A stretch of 58,840 nt of DNA from Bacillota bacterium (GCA_023409835.1 JAEYQV010000064.1:1-58840), one strand, 5' to 3'; counted from the first letter of the stretch, positions 9,058-18,492 are shown. Numbers and translations are program-made. Notes: generated by a model from the sequence alone, not told the origin.

Positions 9058-10053
9058 ATGCAGGATTTTCAGCAAATCATAGGACATGAAACTATTATCG
9101 AACATCTACAAGCGACAATTCAGGCAAGCAAGGTTTCCCATGCCTACATTTTACATGGGGAAGAAGGAATGGGGAAAAAGCTTCTGGCTTCTGCCTTTGC
9201 AAAGACGCTACAATGCCAGGAGGGAGGTATTCGTCCCTGTAATAAGTGTGTATCCTGCATGCAGACCGATTCGGGCAACCAGCCGGATATTATCTGGGTT
9301 ACCCATGAGAAACTAAGCATCAGCGTTGATGATATCCGCGTTCAGGTCAACGGGGATATCCGGATTAAGCCCTTCCACAGTCCTTATAAGATTTATATTA
9401 TCGATTCTGCCGAGAAGCTCACGGAGCAGGCACAGAATGCACTTTTAAAAACCCTGGAGGAACCGCCGGAATATGCGGTAATTCTTTTACTGGTCAATAA
9501 TATTAATGTAATTCTTCCCACCATTTTATCCAGATGCGTTGTGTTAAATCTGAAGCCGGTGGATAAGAAGCTGATTAAGGAATTCCTGATGGAACAGCAC
9601 CACATACCGGATTATATGGCAGAGATGGCTGCCGGTTTCTCGGGGGGAAATGTAGGAAAAGCAATCAAATATGCATCCTCCGAGGATTTTGAACGGAAAA
9701 AAGAGGATGTCCTTCATATCCTCCGGTATATCGACGAGATGGAGCTGTCCGAGGTAATCGCCGGTATTAAGACGATTTCTGAGAATAAACCCTCCATAGA
9801 GGATTATATCGATTTAATGGTATTATGGTATCGGGATGTCCTGATGCTAAAAGCCACGAACGATCCGAACCTTCTCCTATATAAGAACGAGTTTCAATTC
9901 ATCCGAAAGCAGGCAAATATACGAAGCTACGGGGAGATAGAGAATATTATCGGAGCGATGGAGAAGGCAAAGATACGGCTGAAAGCAAATGTGAACTTTG
10001 ACATTACGATAGAGCTTATGATACTGAAAATAAAGGAGAATAGTAATGGTTAA
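9058..10053 (+). CDS. holB: DNA polymerase III delta' subunit
   Basis: HolB is the delta' subunit of the clamp loader, which places the sliding clamp on primed DNA. The 331-residue product starts QDFQQIIGHE and has a P-loop-like GEEGMGKK. A four-cysteine zinc module follows (C-x8-C-x2-C-x2-C, in QCQEGG..PCNKCVSC), then ALLKTLEEPPEY and the SRC motif in ILSRCVV. The ATG at 9058 was chosen over 9046 because GGTGAT, a perfect 16S complement, lies at ideal spacing and the family N-terminus begins there. It overlaps ricT by 8 bases. Confidence 0.93.
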   Translation: MQDFQQIIGHETIIEHLQATIQASKVSHAYILHGEEGMGKKLLASAFAKTLQCQEGGIRPCNKCVSCMQTDSGNQPDIIWVTHEKLSISVDDIRVQVNGDIRIKPFHSPYKIYIIDSAEKLTEQAQNALLKTLEEPPEYAVILLLVNNINVILPTILSRCVVLNLKPVDKKLIKEFLMEQHHIPDYMAEMAAGFSGGNVGKAIKYASSEDFERKKEDVLHILRYIDEMELSEVIAGIKTISENKPSIEDYIDLMVLWYRDVLMLKATNDPNLLLYKNEFQFIRKQANIRSYGEIENIIGAMEKAKIRLKANVNFDITIELMILKIKENSNG

Positions 10054-10960
10054 TGTAATTGGAGTGCGTTTCCGAAGCGCAGGTAAGGTTTATTATTTTG
10101 ACCCTGCCGGATATAATATAAAGCAAGGTGATAAGGTAATCGTCGAGACAGCCAGGGGGATAGAATACGGTTCAGTGGTTCTCGGTCCCAGGGATGTGGA
10201 GGAGGACAAGATTATCCAGCCGTTAAAGCCGGTCATTCGCCAGGCTACGGAAGAGGATAATGCCGTCGAGAAGCGCAATAAGGAGAAGGAAAAGGAAGCC
10301 TTTCAGATATGCCTTGAGAAGATCAAGAAGCACGGGCTGGAAATGAAGCTGATTGATTCGGAATATACCTTTGATAATAATAAGGTATTATTCTACTTTA
10401 CTGCAGATGGAAGGATAGACTTCCGCGAGCTGGTAAAGGATCTGGCCAGTGTGTTTAAGACCAGAATTGAACTGAGACAGATCGGTGTCCGGGATGAGAC
10501 GAAGATCGTCGGAGGAATCGGAATCTGCGGAAGACCGCTTTGCTGCAATACCCATCTGTCCGAGTTTGCACCGGTATCCATTAAGATGGCGAAGGAGCAG
10601 AATCTCTCCCTGAATCCCACGAAGATCTCCGGTGTCTGCGGAAGACTGATGTGCTGCCTTAAAAATGAAGAAGACGCTTATGAGGAATTAAATTCTAAGC
10701 TTCCGAACGTTGGTGATTTTGTTACTACAAAGGACAACCTAAAGGGTGAGGTTCAGAGCGTCAGCGTGCTGAAGCAGCTGGTTAAGGTCATAGTTACCCT
10801 GGAAAATGATGAGAAGGAAGTCCGGGAATATAAGGTTGAGGATTTAAGATTTAAGCAGAAGAAGAGGAAGGAAAGAACCCCCTCCATTGAAGACGAAGAA
10901 TTAAGAGTATTAGAGCTGCTGGAGAAGAGAGAAGGGAAATCCCTGCTGGATGATGAATAA
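10046..10960 (+). CDS. ricT: PSP1-domain protein RicT/YaaT
   Basis: RicT (YaaT) is part of the RicA-RicF-RicT (Y-complex) that in B. subtilis binds Fe-S clusters and influences RNase Y-dependent mRNA processing, competence and sporulation. The 304-residue protein contains the PSP1 core. Its cysteine motifs CGRPLCCN and CGRLMCCLK match the cluster-binding cysteines of the family. The C-terminus is a lysine/glutamate-rich tail. A GGAGA site lies within the end of holB, and the overlap indicates translational coupling. RicA and RicF candidates are not in this window. Confidence 0.93.
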   Translation: MVNVIGVRFRSAGKVYYFDPAGYNIKQGDKVIVETARGIEYGSVVLGPRDVEEDKIIQPLKPVIRQATEEDNAVEKRNKEKEKEAFQICLEKIKKHGLEMKLIDSEYTFDNNKVLFYFTADGRIDFRELVKDLASVFKTRIELRQIGVRDETKIVGGIGICGRPLCCNTHLSEFAPVSIKMAKEQNLSLNPTKISGVCGRLMCCLKNEEDAYEELNSKLPNVGDFVTTKDNLKGEVQSVSVLKQLVKVIVTLENDEKEVREYKVEDLRFKQKKRKERTPSIEDEELRVLELLEKREGKSLLDDE

Positions 10961-11708
10961 TGCAGATATATCGGAGGACTTACTTCTACCCGGTGAACGG
11001 GTGGATGACCTCCATCGGAATAATTATCATATAATACAGAATACGAAGAAATTCTGTTTCGGTATGGACGGGGTACTCCTTTCCGGATTTGCCAGGGTCC
11101 TTCCGGGTGAGAGAGCTCTGGATTTAGGAACAGGAACCGGCATTATTCCAATCCTATTGGAAGCTAAGACCGAAGGACGACATTTTACAGGCTTGGAGAT
11201 TCAGGTAGAGAGTGCCGATATGGCAAGGCGCAGTATAGCCTTGAATCAACTGGAAGATAAAATTGATATTGTAACCGGTGATATCAAGGAAGCCTCAAAG
11301 CTCTTTGGAATGGCTTCCTTTGATGTTGTTACCAGCAATCCGCCCTATATGAACCATAGTCACGGCCTTGTAAATCCGGCCGAGGCGAAGGCAATTGCCA
11401 GGCATGAAATTCTGTGTACCCTTGAGGATGTGGTAAGGGAAGCAGCAAGATGCCTGAAACCGAACGGAAGGTTTTATCTGGTACACAGACCGCATCGTCT
11501 GGTAGAGATTATCAATACCTTAAGTGTCTATAAATTAGAACCGAAGAGGATGAAGCTGGTCCACCCTTATGCAGATAAGGAACCGAACATGGTACTTTTA
11601 GAATGCATTAAGGGGGGAAGGTCGAATCTAATTATTGAAGCACCACTAATCGTATATAAGGAGCCGAAGGTTTATACGCAGGAGATTTATGATATCTATG
11701 GATATTAG
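10950..11708 (+). CDS. tRNA1(Val) (adenine37-N6)-methyltransferase-like protein (YabB)
   Basis: This is a 252-residue class I SAM-dependent methyltransferase. Motif I reads DLGTGTGIIPIL, and motif IV is SNPPYM, the NPPY signature of adenine-N6 methyltransferases. The N-terminus (ERVDDL..NNYHIIQNTKKFCFGMDGVLLSGFA) matches the TrmN6/YabB family, which modifies A37 of tRNA(Val) in E. coli. It overlaps the 3' end of ricT by 11 bases and precedes rsmI, the same order as yabB-yabC in B. subtilis. The GIY-YIG gene yazA, found between them in Bacillus, is missing. Confidence 0.88.
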   Translation: MMNNADISEDLLLPGERVDDLHRNNYHIIQNTKKFCFGMDGVLLSGFARVLPGERALDLGTGTGIIPILLEAKTEGRHFTGLEIQVESADMARRSIALNQLEDKIDIVTGDIKEASKLFGMASFDVVTSNPPYMNHSHGLVNPAEAKAIARHEILCTLEDVVREAARCLKPNGRFYLVHRPHRLVEIINTLSVYKLEPKRMKLVHPYADKEPNMVLLECIKGGRSNLIIEAPLIVYKEPKVYTQEIYDIYGY

Positions 11709-11755
11709 AATTGCCTGTTAATCCGCGTCCAATGCGTTAAGAAAGGCTGATCGAA

Positions 11756-12619
11756 ATGTCCGGTATATTATATCTTTGTGCAACACCGATCGGAAACCTG
11801 GAGGATATTACATTCCGTGTAATCAGGACCTTGAAGGAGGTTGATCTGATTGCGGCGGAAGATACAAGACACAGTATAAAACTGTTGAACCATTATGAAA
11901 TCAAAACACCAATGACAAGCTACCATGAATTCAACAAGGTAGATAAGGCAAAATATCTTGTCGGGCTGCTGCAGGAAGGAAGAAACATCGCATTAATCAC
12001 CGACGCCGGTACTCCTGGGATATCCGATCCCGGTGAAGAACTGGTGAAGCAGGCATACGAAGCAGGAATTACAGTCACATCCCTTCCGGGAGCCTCCGCA
12101 TCCATTACGGCACTGACGCTTTCCGGCTTATCGACCAGGAGATTCTGCTTCGAAGCATTTCTTCCTCAGGATAAGAAGGAAAAGCAGATGATTCTGGAGG
12201 AGCTGAAAAGCGAGACAAGAACTGTCATTCTTTATGAAGCGCCGCACAGGCTTCTTAAGACCCTGAGAGAGCTTAAGGAAGCCTTAGGAGACAGAAGGCT
12301 TACTGTCATTAAGGAATTGACGAAAAAGCATGAAACAATATGGCAGACAACCTTGACGGAAGCTGCTTCTGTTTATGGGGAACAGGAGCCCAGGGGGGAA
12401 TACGTAATCGTATTGGAAGGCAGATCAGGGGAAGAGCTGGAATTAGAGAAGAAGGATCAGTGGGGACTGATTACCGTCGAAGAGCATATGAAATTGTATA
12501 CAGATAAAGGGGTAGACAAGAAGGAAGCCATGAAGACGGTAGCAAAAGATAGGGGAATAAGTAAGAGGGATGTATACCAAATGCTTATTCAGGAGGAAGA
12601 TAGTACAACAACGGACTGA
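11756..12619 (+). CDS. rsmI: 16S rRNA (cytidine1402-2'-O)-methyltransferase
   Basis: RsmI methylates the 2'-OH of C1402 in 16S rRNA using SAM. The 287-residue product has the diagnostic blocks YLCATPIGNLEDIT near the N-terminus, AAEDTR, TDAGTPGISDPG and LPGASA, with the C-terminal extension typical of the family. A GAAAGG site precedes the ATG. It belongs to the holB-ricT-trmN6 run, which groups replication, RNA maturation and ribosome assembly genes. Confidence 0.95.
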   Translation: MSGILYLCATPIGNLEDITFRVIRTLKEVDLIAAEDTRHSIKLLNHYEIKTPMTSYHEFNKVDKAKYLVGLLQEGRNIALITDAGTPGISDPGEELVKQAYEAGITVTSLPGASASITALTLSGLSTRRFCFEAFLPQDKKEKQMILEELKSETRTVILYEAPHRLLKTLRELKEALGDRRLTVIKELTKKHETIWQTTLTEAASVYGEQEPRGEYVIVLEGRSGEELELEKKDQWGLITVEEHMKLYTDKGVDKKEAMKTVAKDRGISKRDVYQMLIQEEDSTTTD

Positions 12620-12676
12620 TTATAGTACCTCAGGCTGCTGTACTATCAGGAATAACTGTCTTTTGGAGGTGTGGTT

Positions 12677-14218
12677 ATGTTACGTGGGGCAATGCAAGCG
12701 AAGGAGAGACAAATAATAATCGCACTAAGTGCGCTTATATTATTAGTTACCGGAATATTCATTTTTAATGGATATGTAGCAAGAAAAAAGTATGATGAAC
12801 AGGCTGTTATGGCAGATAAATATCTTAAGGCGGGCAATTATGAGCAGGCAGCAGAGGCTTACCTTAAGGCAATGTCGATGAAGAACAGCGATAAAGAGCT
12901 TCTGTCCATTGGGTTGGCAGAGGCTTATGTTGGTTTGAACAATTATGACAAAGCACTGGAGGCTCTTCGAAGCTATTACCAGAAATCCGGAGGAAATAAA
13001 GTTAAGGAAAAAATAGAAGAAGTAACCGCTAAAAAGACAGATTATGAATTCGGCCAGATAATTGCCCATGCAGATATCTATTTTACAAATGGGGAATATG
13101 AGAAGGCAATTACCGAATATGAAAAGGCGAAGAAGATTAAAAGTAAGGAAGTCATATCCTATGAACGGATTGCAGAGGCCTATATCGCATTGGGGAATTA
13201 TAATATGGCAATGGAAGAGGTTATCGAGGGGCAGACCCTGACGCAGAGCGAGAAGCTGAATCAAACACTTAAGGAGGTTGAGAATCACCTCCAGAAAGAA
13301 AGATATGATGAAATTATTAATGAGGCTTCAGAATACATATATCAGGAAAACTATGAGGATGCCATAAAGAAGCTAAACAGTGCCATTGTGTTACTTCCGG
13401 AGGAAGAAAACGCATATAACCGTTTGGCTGAGCTTTATATCCTGACGGGCAAATATGACCAGGCGGTTCGTCTTTTGGAGGATGCGCTTAAGCATATAGG
13501 AAGTAATACGCTGGAGGAAATATTAGACCGTGCAACAACACTGAGAGATGAGAAGAAGGAGAGATTACGGATTCTGAAGCAATTGAATGAAGCCGTCAGT
13601 GTTGCGGATGCGGAGAAGATCCAGGAGCTATTGAAAAACACCTTCTTTACGATGAAGATTGCGGGCTCAGATCCGGTTTATTATAGTACCTTAGGAGAAG
13701 GACGAATAACAAACGGAAATGGTCTGCTGGTTATAGATGCAAATACGGTATATTCCGGAGGCTTTCAGGACGGATTGAAGAAGGGAGCCGGTGTACTCTT
13801 CGTGCAGAAGGAGGGCAAGGAAAACTCCGGCTGGTATTGTTATCAAGGAGAATGGAGCAAAGACCTTCCCAATGGTATGGGAAAACTAACAGATATATCA
13901 GCGGAAACAGATGATCAGGGTGTAATCAGACAGCGTCAGGTAATAACGGAAGGGATTTTTTATAATGGTACAGAGGATGATAATATGAAGAAAACCTTCT
14001 ATCTGGATGGGAAGGAAGAGGGTAGTATTCGTTATCAATCAAAAAGCGGAATACCGTTGCAATACCTTGATAAGGATGGTCTTTCTGCCAAATCAGAAGA
14101 TCCGGACCGTTATATCATCGCAAAATGGTATCGTCAGGGAGAACCAACGGATGAATATTATACCGTTAGGAATAACACTCTTTGGGGAGTTGAGCTGTAT
14201 CTGAGAAAAAGAGGATAA
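12677..14218 (+). CDS. Membrane-anchored TPR protein with C-terminal MORN-like repeats
   Basis: The protein is about 513 residues from the ATG at 12677, which has GGAGG 7 bases upstream. A single transmembrane helix lies at residues about 12-33. A series of tetratricopeptide repeats follows (about 40-300; patterns such as YLKAGNYEQAAEAYLKA, ALGNYNMAMEEV and LTGKYDQAVRLLEDAL). The C-terminal third holds MORN-like repeats (YYSTLGEGRITNGNG, YSGGFQDGLKKGAG, YQGEWSKDLPNGMGKL). The extracytoplasmic orientation is inferred. TPRs usually bind proteins, and MORN repeats have been linked to membranes or assembly. No enzymatic motif is visible. Function unknown. A convergent terminator separates it from abrB. 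Confidence 0.75.
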   Translation: MLRGAMQAKERQIIIALSALILLVTGIFIFNGYVARKKYDEQAVMADKYLKAGNYEQAAEAYLKAMSMKNSDKELLSIGLAEAYVGLNNYDKALEALRSYYQKSGGNKVKEKIEEVTAKKTDYEFGQIIAHADIYFTNGEYEKAITEYEKAKKIKSKEVISYERIAEAYIALGNYNMAMEEVIEGQTLTQSEKLNQTLKEVENHLQKERYDEIINEASEYIYQENYEDAIKKLNSAIVLLPEEENAYNRLAELYILTGKYDQAVRLLEDALKHIGSNTLEEILDRATTLRDEKKERLRILKQLNEAVSVADAEKIQELLKNTFFTMKIAGSDPVYYSTLGEGRITNGNGLLVIDANTVYSGGFQDGLKKGAGVLFVQKEGKENSGWYCYQGEWSKDLPNGMGKLTDISAETDDQGVIRQRQVITEGIFYNGTEDDNMKKTFYLDGKEEGSIRYQSKSGIPLQYLDKDGLSAKSEDPDRYIIAKWYRQGEPTDEYYTVRNNTLWGVELYLRKRG

Positions 14219-14260
14219 ATAAGGTTAATATTTTATAGGAGCAATTTCATATGAAGTATA

Positions 14261-14305
14261 AATAAAGAAGCGAAAGAGGATCTCTTTCGCTTCTTTATTA
14301 TTTAA
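14261..14305. terminator. Bidirectional terminator between the TPR/MORN gene and abrB
   Basis: A perfect 18-bp stem (14261-14278 with 14282-14299) has a 3-base loop and A/T-rich flanks on both sides. It serves two convergent genes. Confidence 0.85.
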
Positions 14306-14321
14306 ATTTGAAATATGTAGA

Positions 14322-14579
14322 TTATTCGATAATACCTGCAAGCTTCGCGAGTTCAATAATAGTTTCCTTGGAAACTTTCTTGTCGTGATAATCAATCAGG
14401 TTATCCTTGCTTCCGGTAAAGATATCTGCCGGCTCATACTTCTGAAGGATAATTCTTCCCTCATCTGTATAGATTTCCAGGGGATCTCTTTCACCGATAT
14501 CAAGAGTTCTCCTCAATTCAATGGGAAGAGTAATTCTTCCGAGTTCATCCAGCCTTCTGACAATGCCTGTGCCTTTCAT
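14322..14579 (-). CDS. abrB: AbrB family transition-state regulator
   Basis: The 85-residue DNA-binding protein has the AbrB/MazE-type swapped-hairpin N-terminus: GIVRRLDELGRITLPIELRRTL (shown in part), then IGERDPLEIY and a C-terminal tail. AbrB/SpoVT-type proteins repress or activate post-exponential genes. The ATG at 14579 is preceded by AAAGGAGG. A longer reading from a TTG at 14600 would include that site. In B. subtilis abrB also follows yabC (rsmI), but here it is on the opposite strand. Which AbrB paralogue it represents cannot be told from sequence. Confidence 0.9.
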   Translation of the reverse strand: MKGTGIVRRLDELGRITLPIELRRTLDIGERDPLEIYTDEGRIILQKYEPADIFTGSKDNLIDYHDKKVSKETIIELAKLAGIIE

Positions 14580-14892
14580 AATTTGGCCTCCTTTTCTCAA
14601 GTATATTGGGGAATAAAAATAATATTTGCCACATACATGTATAGTTTGTGTGGATTACAAACGTGCTTACATTTTTTGTATATCGCATTATTATAAGATA
14701 TCATAGGGTAATTTAGAAGTCAACTAAAATATTTGTCAAAACCTAGCACATTTTAAACAATATATGTAAAAGAGACTCAAGTATTTCTATAATAGTCCTC
14801 ATAAGTGACATTTATTTCTAAATTATGAATATAGTTTATATAGGAAATCCCATACAAGCAAAAAAGCAGTAATTGGAAAGGTGGAGGCAAGA

Positions 14893-15486
14893 ATGTTGAA
14901 CTATCTGTGGGGGTTTATGATAGTAATCGGAATAATAGTCGGGGTTTTGAAGGGAAATATAGCCAAGGTCAGCAATGCCACCATCAGCTCCTCTAAGGAA
15001 GCAGTTACTCTCTGTATTACCATGCTGGGTATTATGGCTATGTGGACGGGACTGATGCAGGTGGCTAAGAAAAGCGGATTGGTAGCCTCCTTTACCCGAA
15101 GACTCAGGCCAATCATACATTTTCTGTTTCCTGATCTGCCCAAGGACCATGTTGTAAATGAATACATAGCCTCCAATATGATTGCAAATATCCTGGGACT
15201 CGGATGGGCGGCGACTCCAATGGGATTGATGGCGATGAAGGAGCTTAAGAAGTTGAACCACGATTCGGAGCGTGCCAGCTGTGATATGTGTACGCTTTTA
15301 ATTGTTAATATCTCCTCTCTTCAGCTGATACCGGTAAATATTATTGCATATCGGAGCCAGTATGGTTCCGTTAATCCTGCAGAGATTTTAATGGCCGGAA
15401 TTATCGCCACGGCCTGCTCCACAACAACTGGGATTATATTCTCAACACTGGCCAGAAAACATTACGACCGAAGAAAAGGTAAGTAG
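14893..15486 (+). CDS. spmA: Spore maturation protein A
   Basis: SpmA is an integral membrane protein of the nucleoside-recognition/Gate family, needed with SpmB for normal spore core dehydration. The 197-residue product has several hydrophobic segments and the family stretches GIMAMWTGLMQVAKKSG, SNMIANILGLGWAATPMGL and STTTGIIF. The ATG at 14893 was chosen because AAAGGTGGAGG lies just before it; an in-frame GTG at 14881 would consume that site. spmB follows after about 85 bp, so the two form an operon, probably expressed in the sporangium. Confidence 0.93.
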   Translation: MLNYLWGFMIVIGIIVGVLKGNIAKVSNATISSSKEAVTLCITMLGIMAMWTGLMQVAKKSGLVASFTRRLRPIIHFLFPDLPKDHVVNEYIASNMIANILGLGWAATPMGLMAMKELKKLNHDSERASCDMCTLLIVNISSLQLIPVNIIAYRSQYGSVNPAEILMAGIIATACSTTTGIIFSTLARKHYDRRKGK

Positions 15487-15572
15487 AGAGGTGTGAAGGA
15501 AAAGGAACCCTCACATAGTGAATTGTTAATTCGCTAAGGATGACACTAAGCAGCGATGAAATGGGGGAGATT

Positions 15573-16100
15573 ATGAAGTTCATAATATATTTATCAGATT
15601 ATATCATTCCGTTTGTTTTCTTCTATATTGTAGGTCTGGGATTGTTGATGAAGACGAATATCTATGATGAGTTTATAGAAGGGGCCAAGGAAGGCTTTAA
15701 GGTTGTATTAGGCATTATGCCTACCCTGATTGGTTTGATGGTCGCTATCGGCATTTTACGGGCTTCTGGAGCCCTTGATATATTGTCCGGGCTTCTTAAG
15801 CCATTGACGGATCTGGTTCATTTCCCTTCCGAGGCAGTACCGGTGGTGCTGGTTAAAATGTTTTCTTCCTCTGCAGCCACGAGCCTGCTCCTTGATATTT
15901 TTAAGGAGCATGGACCGGATTCCTACCTGGGAAGGCTGGTCTCCATCATTATGAGCAGTACGGAAACGATATTCTATACGATGGCAGTCTACTTTATGGC
16001 CGCCGGTGTTAAGAAATCCAGGTATACTCTGGTCGGAGCATTGACGGCAATGTTCGTAGCAGTTGTATCCAGCGTTATAATAACGAATTTAGTTTTTTGA
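15573..16100 (+). CDS. spmB: Spore maturation protein B
   Basis: SpmB is the partner of SpmA in spore maturation. The product is about 175 residues from the ATG at 15573, the usual family length, and starts MKFIIYLSDYIIPF. It has multiple membrane helices and the motifs GIMPTLIGLMVAIGILRASGALD, VKMFSSSAATSLLLDIF and SIIMSSTETIFYTMAVYF. Upstream ATGs at 15540 and 15561 are in frame, but the GGGGGAG site favours the later start. The family alignment also begins there. No terminator of clear strength follows. Confidence 0.92.
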   Translation: MKFIIYLSDYIIPFVFFYIVGLGLLMKTNIYDEFIEGAKEGFKVVLGIMPTLIGLMVAIGILRASGALDILSGLLKPLTDLVHFPSEAVPVVLVKMFSSSAATSLLLDIFKEHGPDSYLGRLVSIIMSSTETIFYTMAVYFMAAGVKKSRYTLVGALTAMFVAVVSSVIITNLVF

Positions 16101-16282
16101 TTAACAGGTAGAGTTCAAGCTAAATATATCGTTGTTTTGCTAAGTAGGAAGAATGTAGTAGCAACTTATCATAAGAAGACTATAACAGCACCATACCGGT
16201 GCTTCCTTTGATTGCATAGAAACTGGAAAAGAGGTAGAATCTATAGTGATAAGAACAAAATAAAATTGAAGAAGGTGATAAT

Positions 16283-17668
16283 ATGGGTTTACTGGGAGCA
16301 TTCATCGTACCCCACCCTCCGCTGATTATTCCTGAGATAGGAAAAGGGGACGAGAAAAAAATCAGTAAGACGATAAATAGCTATAAGGAGATTGCCAAGC
16401 GGATTGCACAGCTGAAGCCGGACACGATCGTCATCACATCACCCCATTCCCTCATGTATTCCGATTACTTCCACATCTCTCCGGGAGTTGAGGCCAAAGG
16501 TAACTTTGGAAGATTCGGAGCCGGAGATGTCTCCTTCCGGGTGGAATACGACGAGGAGTTTGTGGGAACGCTGGAGGTAGCGGCAGATCGGAAAGGGCTG
16601 GAAGCAGGAACCCTTGGAGAGAAGGACCCTTCCCTTGACCATGGCACGATGGTACCGCTTTATTTTATTAATCAGGTATATACGGATTATAAAATTGTAC
16701 GGATAGGTTTGTCCGGCCTACCCGTTACGGAGCATTATAAGTTGGGCAGATGCATCACAGAAGCGGCGGACAAGCTTGACAGAAGGATTGTGCTGGTGGC
16801 CAGCGGGGATCTGTCCCATAAGCTGAAGGAGGAAGGTCCCTACGGCTTCGCTCCGGAGGGTCCTAAGTTTGATAAGGAAGTGACTGAGGCGATGGTGAGG
16901 GGAGACTTCCTTCAGTTTCTGGAATTCTCCCCTGATTATTGTGAATCGGCAGCAGAATGTGGCTTGCGTTCCTTTATTATCATGGCAGGAGCATTCAATG
17001 GAAGGTCTGTGAAATCAGAGCTTTTATCCTATGAAGGTACCTTCGGAGTAGGCTATGCCGTATGTGCCTTCCATCCTTTGGAAAAAGATGAGTCTCGTCA
17101 TTTTGATAAGGTATATGAAGCAAAACAGAAGGAATATGCCAGGGAGAGACAGAAGGATGAGGATGCCTATGTCGCTCTGGCGAGATTATCCCTGGAGACC
17201 TATATTAAGACCGGTAAACGAGCCAGACTTCCCGAGAGGCTTCCTGAGGAAATGCTGAATCACCGGGCCGGAGTCTTTGTCTCTCTTAAAAAATACGGAC
17301 AGCTCAGAGGCTGTATCGGAACGATATCACCGGTTACCGAGAGTGTAGCCAGGGAAATCCTTAAGAATGCGGTCAGTGCAGCCGTTGAAGATCCCCGGTT
17401 CGCACCGGTTGGAGAAGAGGAGCTTGATGAGTTGGTCTACAGTGTGGATGTATTGTCTGAGGCGGAGCCGATTCCCTCTCCTAAGGAGCTGGATGTAAAA
17501 CGATACGGCGTTATTGTATCCGCCGGTCGTAAACGTGGTTTGCTGCTTCCGAATCTTGAGGGAATCGATACGGTAGAGCAGCAGATAGCAATAGCAAAGA
17601 AGAAAGCAGGGATCTATGACAACGAGCAGTATAAGCTGGAACGCTTCGAGGTGGTGAGGCACAAATGA
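16283..17668 (+). CDS. AmmeMemoRadiSam proteins B and A fused: MEMO1/LigB-like dioxygenase domain plus AMMECR1 domain
   Basis: This 461-residue fusion has an N-terminal class III extradiol dioxygenase/MEMO-like domain (about 1-260: GAFIVPHPPLIIPE, ITSPHS, DHGTMVPLYF, VASGDLSHKL) and a C-terminal AMMECR1 domain (about 285-460: LARLSLETYIKTG, GVFVSLKKYGQLRGCIGTI, AAVEDPRFAPV, LLLPNLEGIDTVEQQI). The two histidine-containing motifs and the acidic residues fit a metal site. The stop overlaps the next gene by 4 bases, and that gene encodes the cognate radical SAM enzyme. These three-part AmmeMemoRadiSam systems are widespread in anaerobes and archaea, but their substrate is not established. Confidence 0.9.
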   Translation: MGLLGAFIVPHPPLIIPEIGKGDEKKISKTINSYKEIAKRIAQLKPDTIVITSPHSLMYSDYFHISPGVEAKGNFGRFGAGDVSFRVEYDEEFVGTLEVAADRKGLEAGTLGEKDPSLDHGTMVPLYFINQVYTDYKIVRIGLSGLPVTEHYKLGRCITEAADKLDRRIVLVASGDLSHKLKEEGPYGFAPEGPKFDKEVTEAMVRGDFLQFLEFSPDYCESAAECGLRSFIIMAGAFNGRSVKSELLSYEGTFGVGYAVCAFHPLEKDESRHFDKVYEAKQKEYARERQKDEDAYVALARLSLETYIKTGKRARLPERLPEEMLNHRAGVFVSLKKYGQLRGCIGTISPVTESVAREILKNAVSAAVEDPRFAPVGEEELDELVYSVDVLSEAEPIPSPKELDVKRYGVIVSAGRKRGLLLPNLEGIDTVEQQIAIAKKKAGIYDNEQYKLERFEVVRHK

Positions 17669-18492
17669 AGGTAGAATGCAATATCTGCCCGCACCACTGT
17701 AAGCTGGAGGAGGGAAGGCTAGGGATCTGCCGCGGAAGAATCAACCGGGATGGGAAGGTGGTCAGTGAAAACTATGGAAAGCTGACGGCAATGGCCCTGG
17801 ACCCGATTGAGAAGAAACCACTTTATCACTTTCACCCCGGCAGCAGGATATTATCCGTCGGCAGCTATGGTTGTAATTTAAACTGCCCCTTCTGCCAGAA
17901 CTGCGATATTTCCATGGTTGGAAGCAGGGAGATTGAGGTTCAGGAGATATCCTGTGAGGAGCTTGTGAGGAAGGCACAGCAGCTTACGAGCAGGGGAAAT
18001 ATCGGGATCGCTTATACCTATAATGAACCTTTGATCGGTTTTGAATTCGTCCGGGACTGTGCGAAGCAGCTTAAGAGCCAAGGACTTAAGAATGTGGTCG
18101 TTACCAATGGTTACATCTGTAGTGAACCGCTTGAGGAGCTGCTGCCGTTTATCGATGCATTCAATATCGATCTTAAGGGCTTCACAGAAGAATTTTACCA
18201 TAAGCTGCGAGGAGATCTGGCTACTGTGAAACAAAGTATTGAGCTGGCAGTCAAAGCAAGCCATGTGGAGGTCACAACCCTGATCATCCCGGATGAGAAT
18301 GACAGTGAAGAAGAGATGGAAGCCTTATCCGGCTGGCTGGCGGGGATAAGTCCAAAGATACCGCTCCATATATCCCGTTTCTTCCCCAGGTGGAGAATGC
18401 AGGATAAGAAGGCTACTCCGGTAGAGACAGTTTATCGGCTGGCAGAGATAGCAAGGAAGAAGCTGAGCTATGTCCACGAGGGTAATGTATAA
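17665..18492 (+). CDS. amrS: AmmeMemoRadiSam system radical SAM enzyme
   Basis: This 275-residue radical SAM protein carries the cluster motif C-x3-C-x2-C (Cys70, Cys74, Cys77, in GCNLNCPFCQN). An extra N-terminal cysteine set (CNICPHHC...GICRGR) is typical of the AmrS/PflA-like family, and motifs such as YTYNEPLIGFE and NIDLKGF follow. It reductively cleaves SAM to a 5'-deoxyadenosyl radical; the modified target is unknown. It overlaps the MEMO/AMMECR1 fusion gene by 4 bases, so the two are translationally coupled and very likely work together. Confidence 0.92.
   Translation: MKVECNICPHHCKLEEGRLGICRGRINRDGKVVSENYGKLTAMALDPIEKKPLYHFHPGSRILSVGSYGCNLNCPFCQNCDISMVGSREIEVQEISCEELVRKAQQLTSRGNIGIAYTYNEPLIGFEFVRDCAKQLKSQGLKNVVVTNGYICSEPLEELLPFIDAFNIDLKGFTEEFYHKLRGDLATVKQSIELAVKASHVEVTTLIIPDENDSEEEMEALSGWLAGISPKIPLHISRFFPRWRMQDKKATPVETVYRLAEIARKKLSYVHEGNV

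Noticed and set aside
12743..13288. 181-codon minus-strand frame
   Set aside because: It lies entirely inside the TPR/MORN gene, which has clear repeats and a ribosome-binding site.
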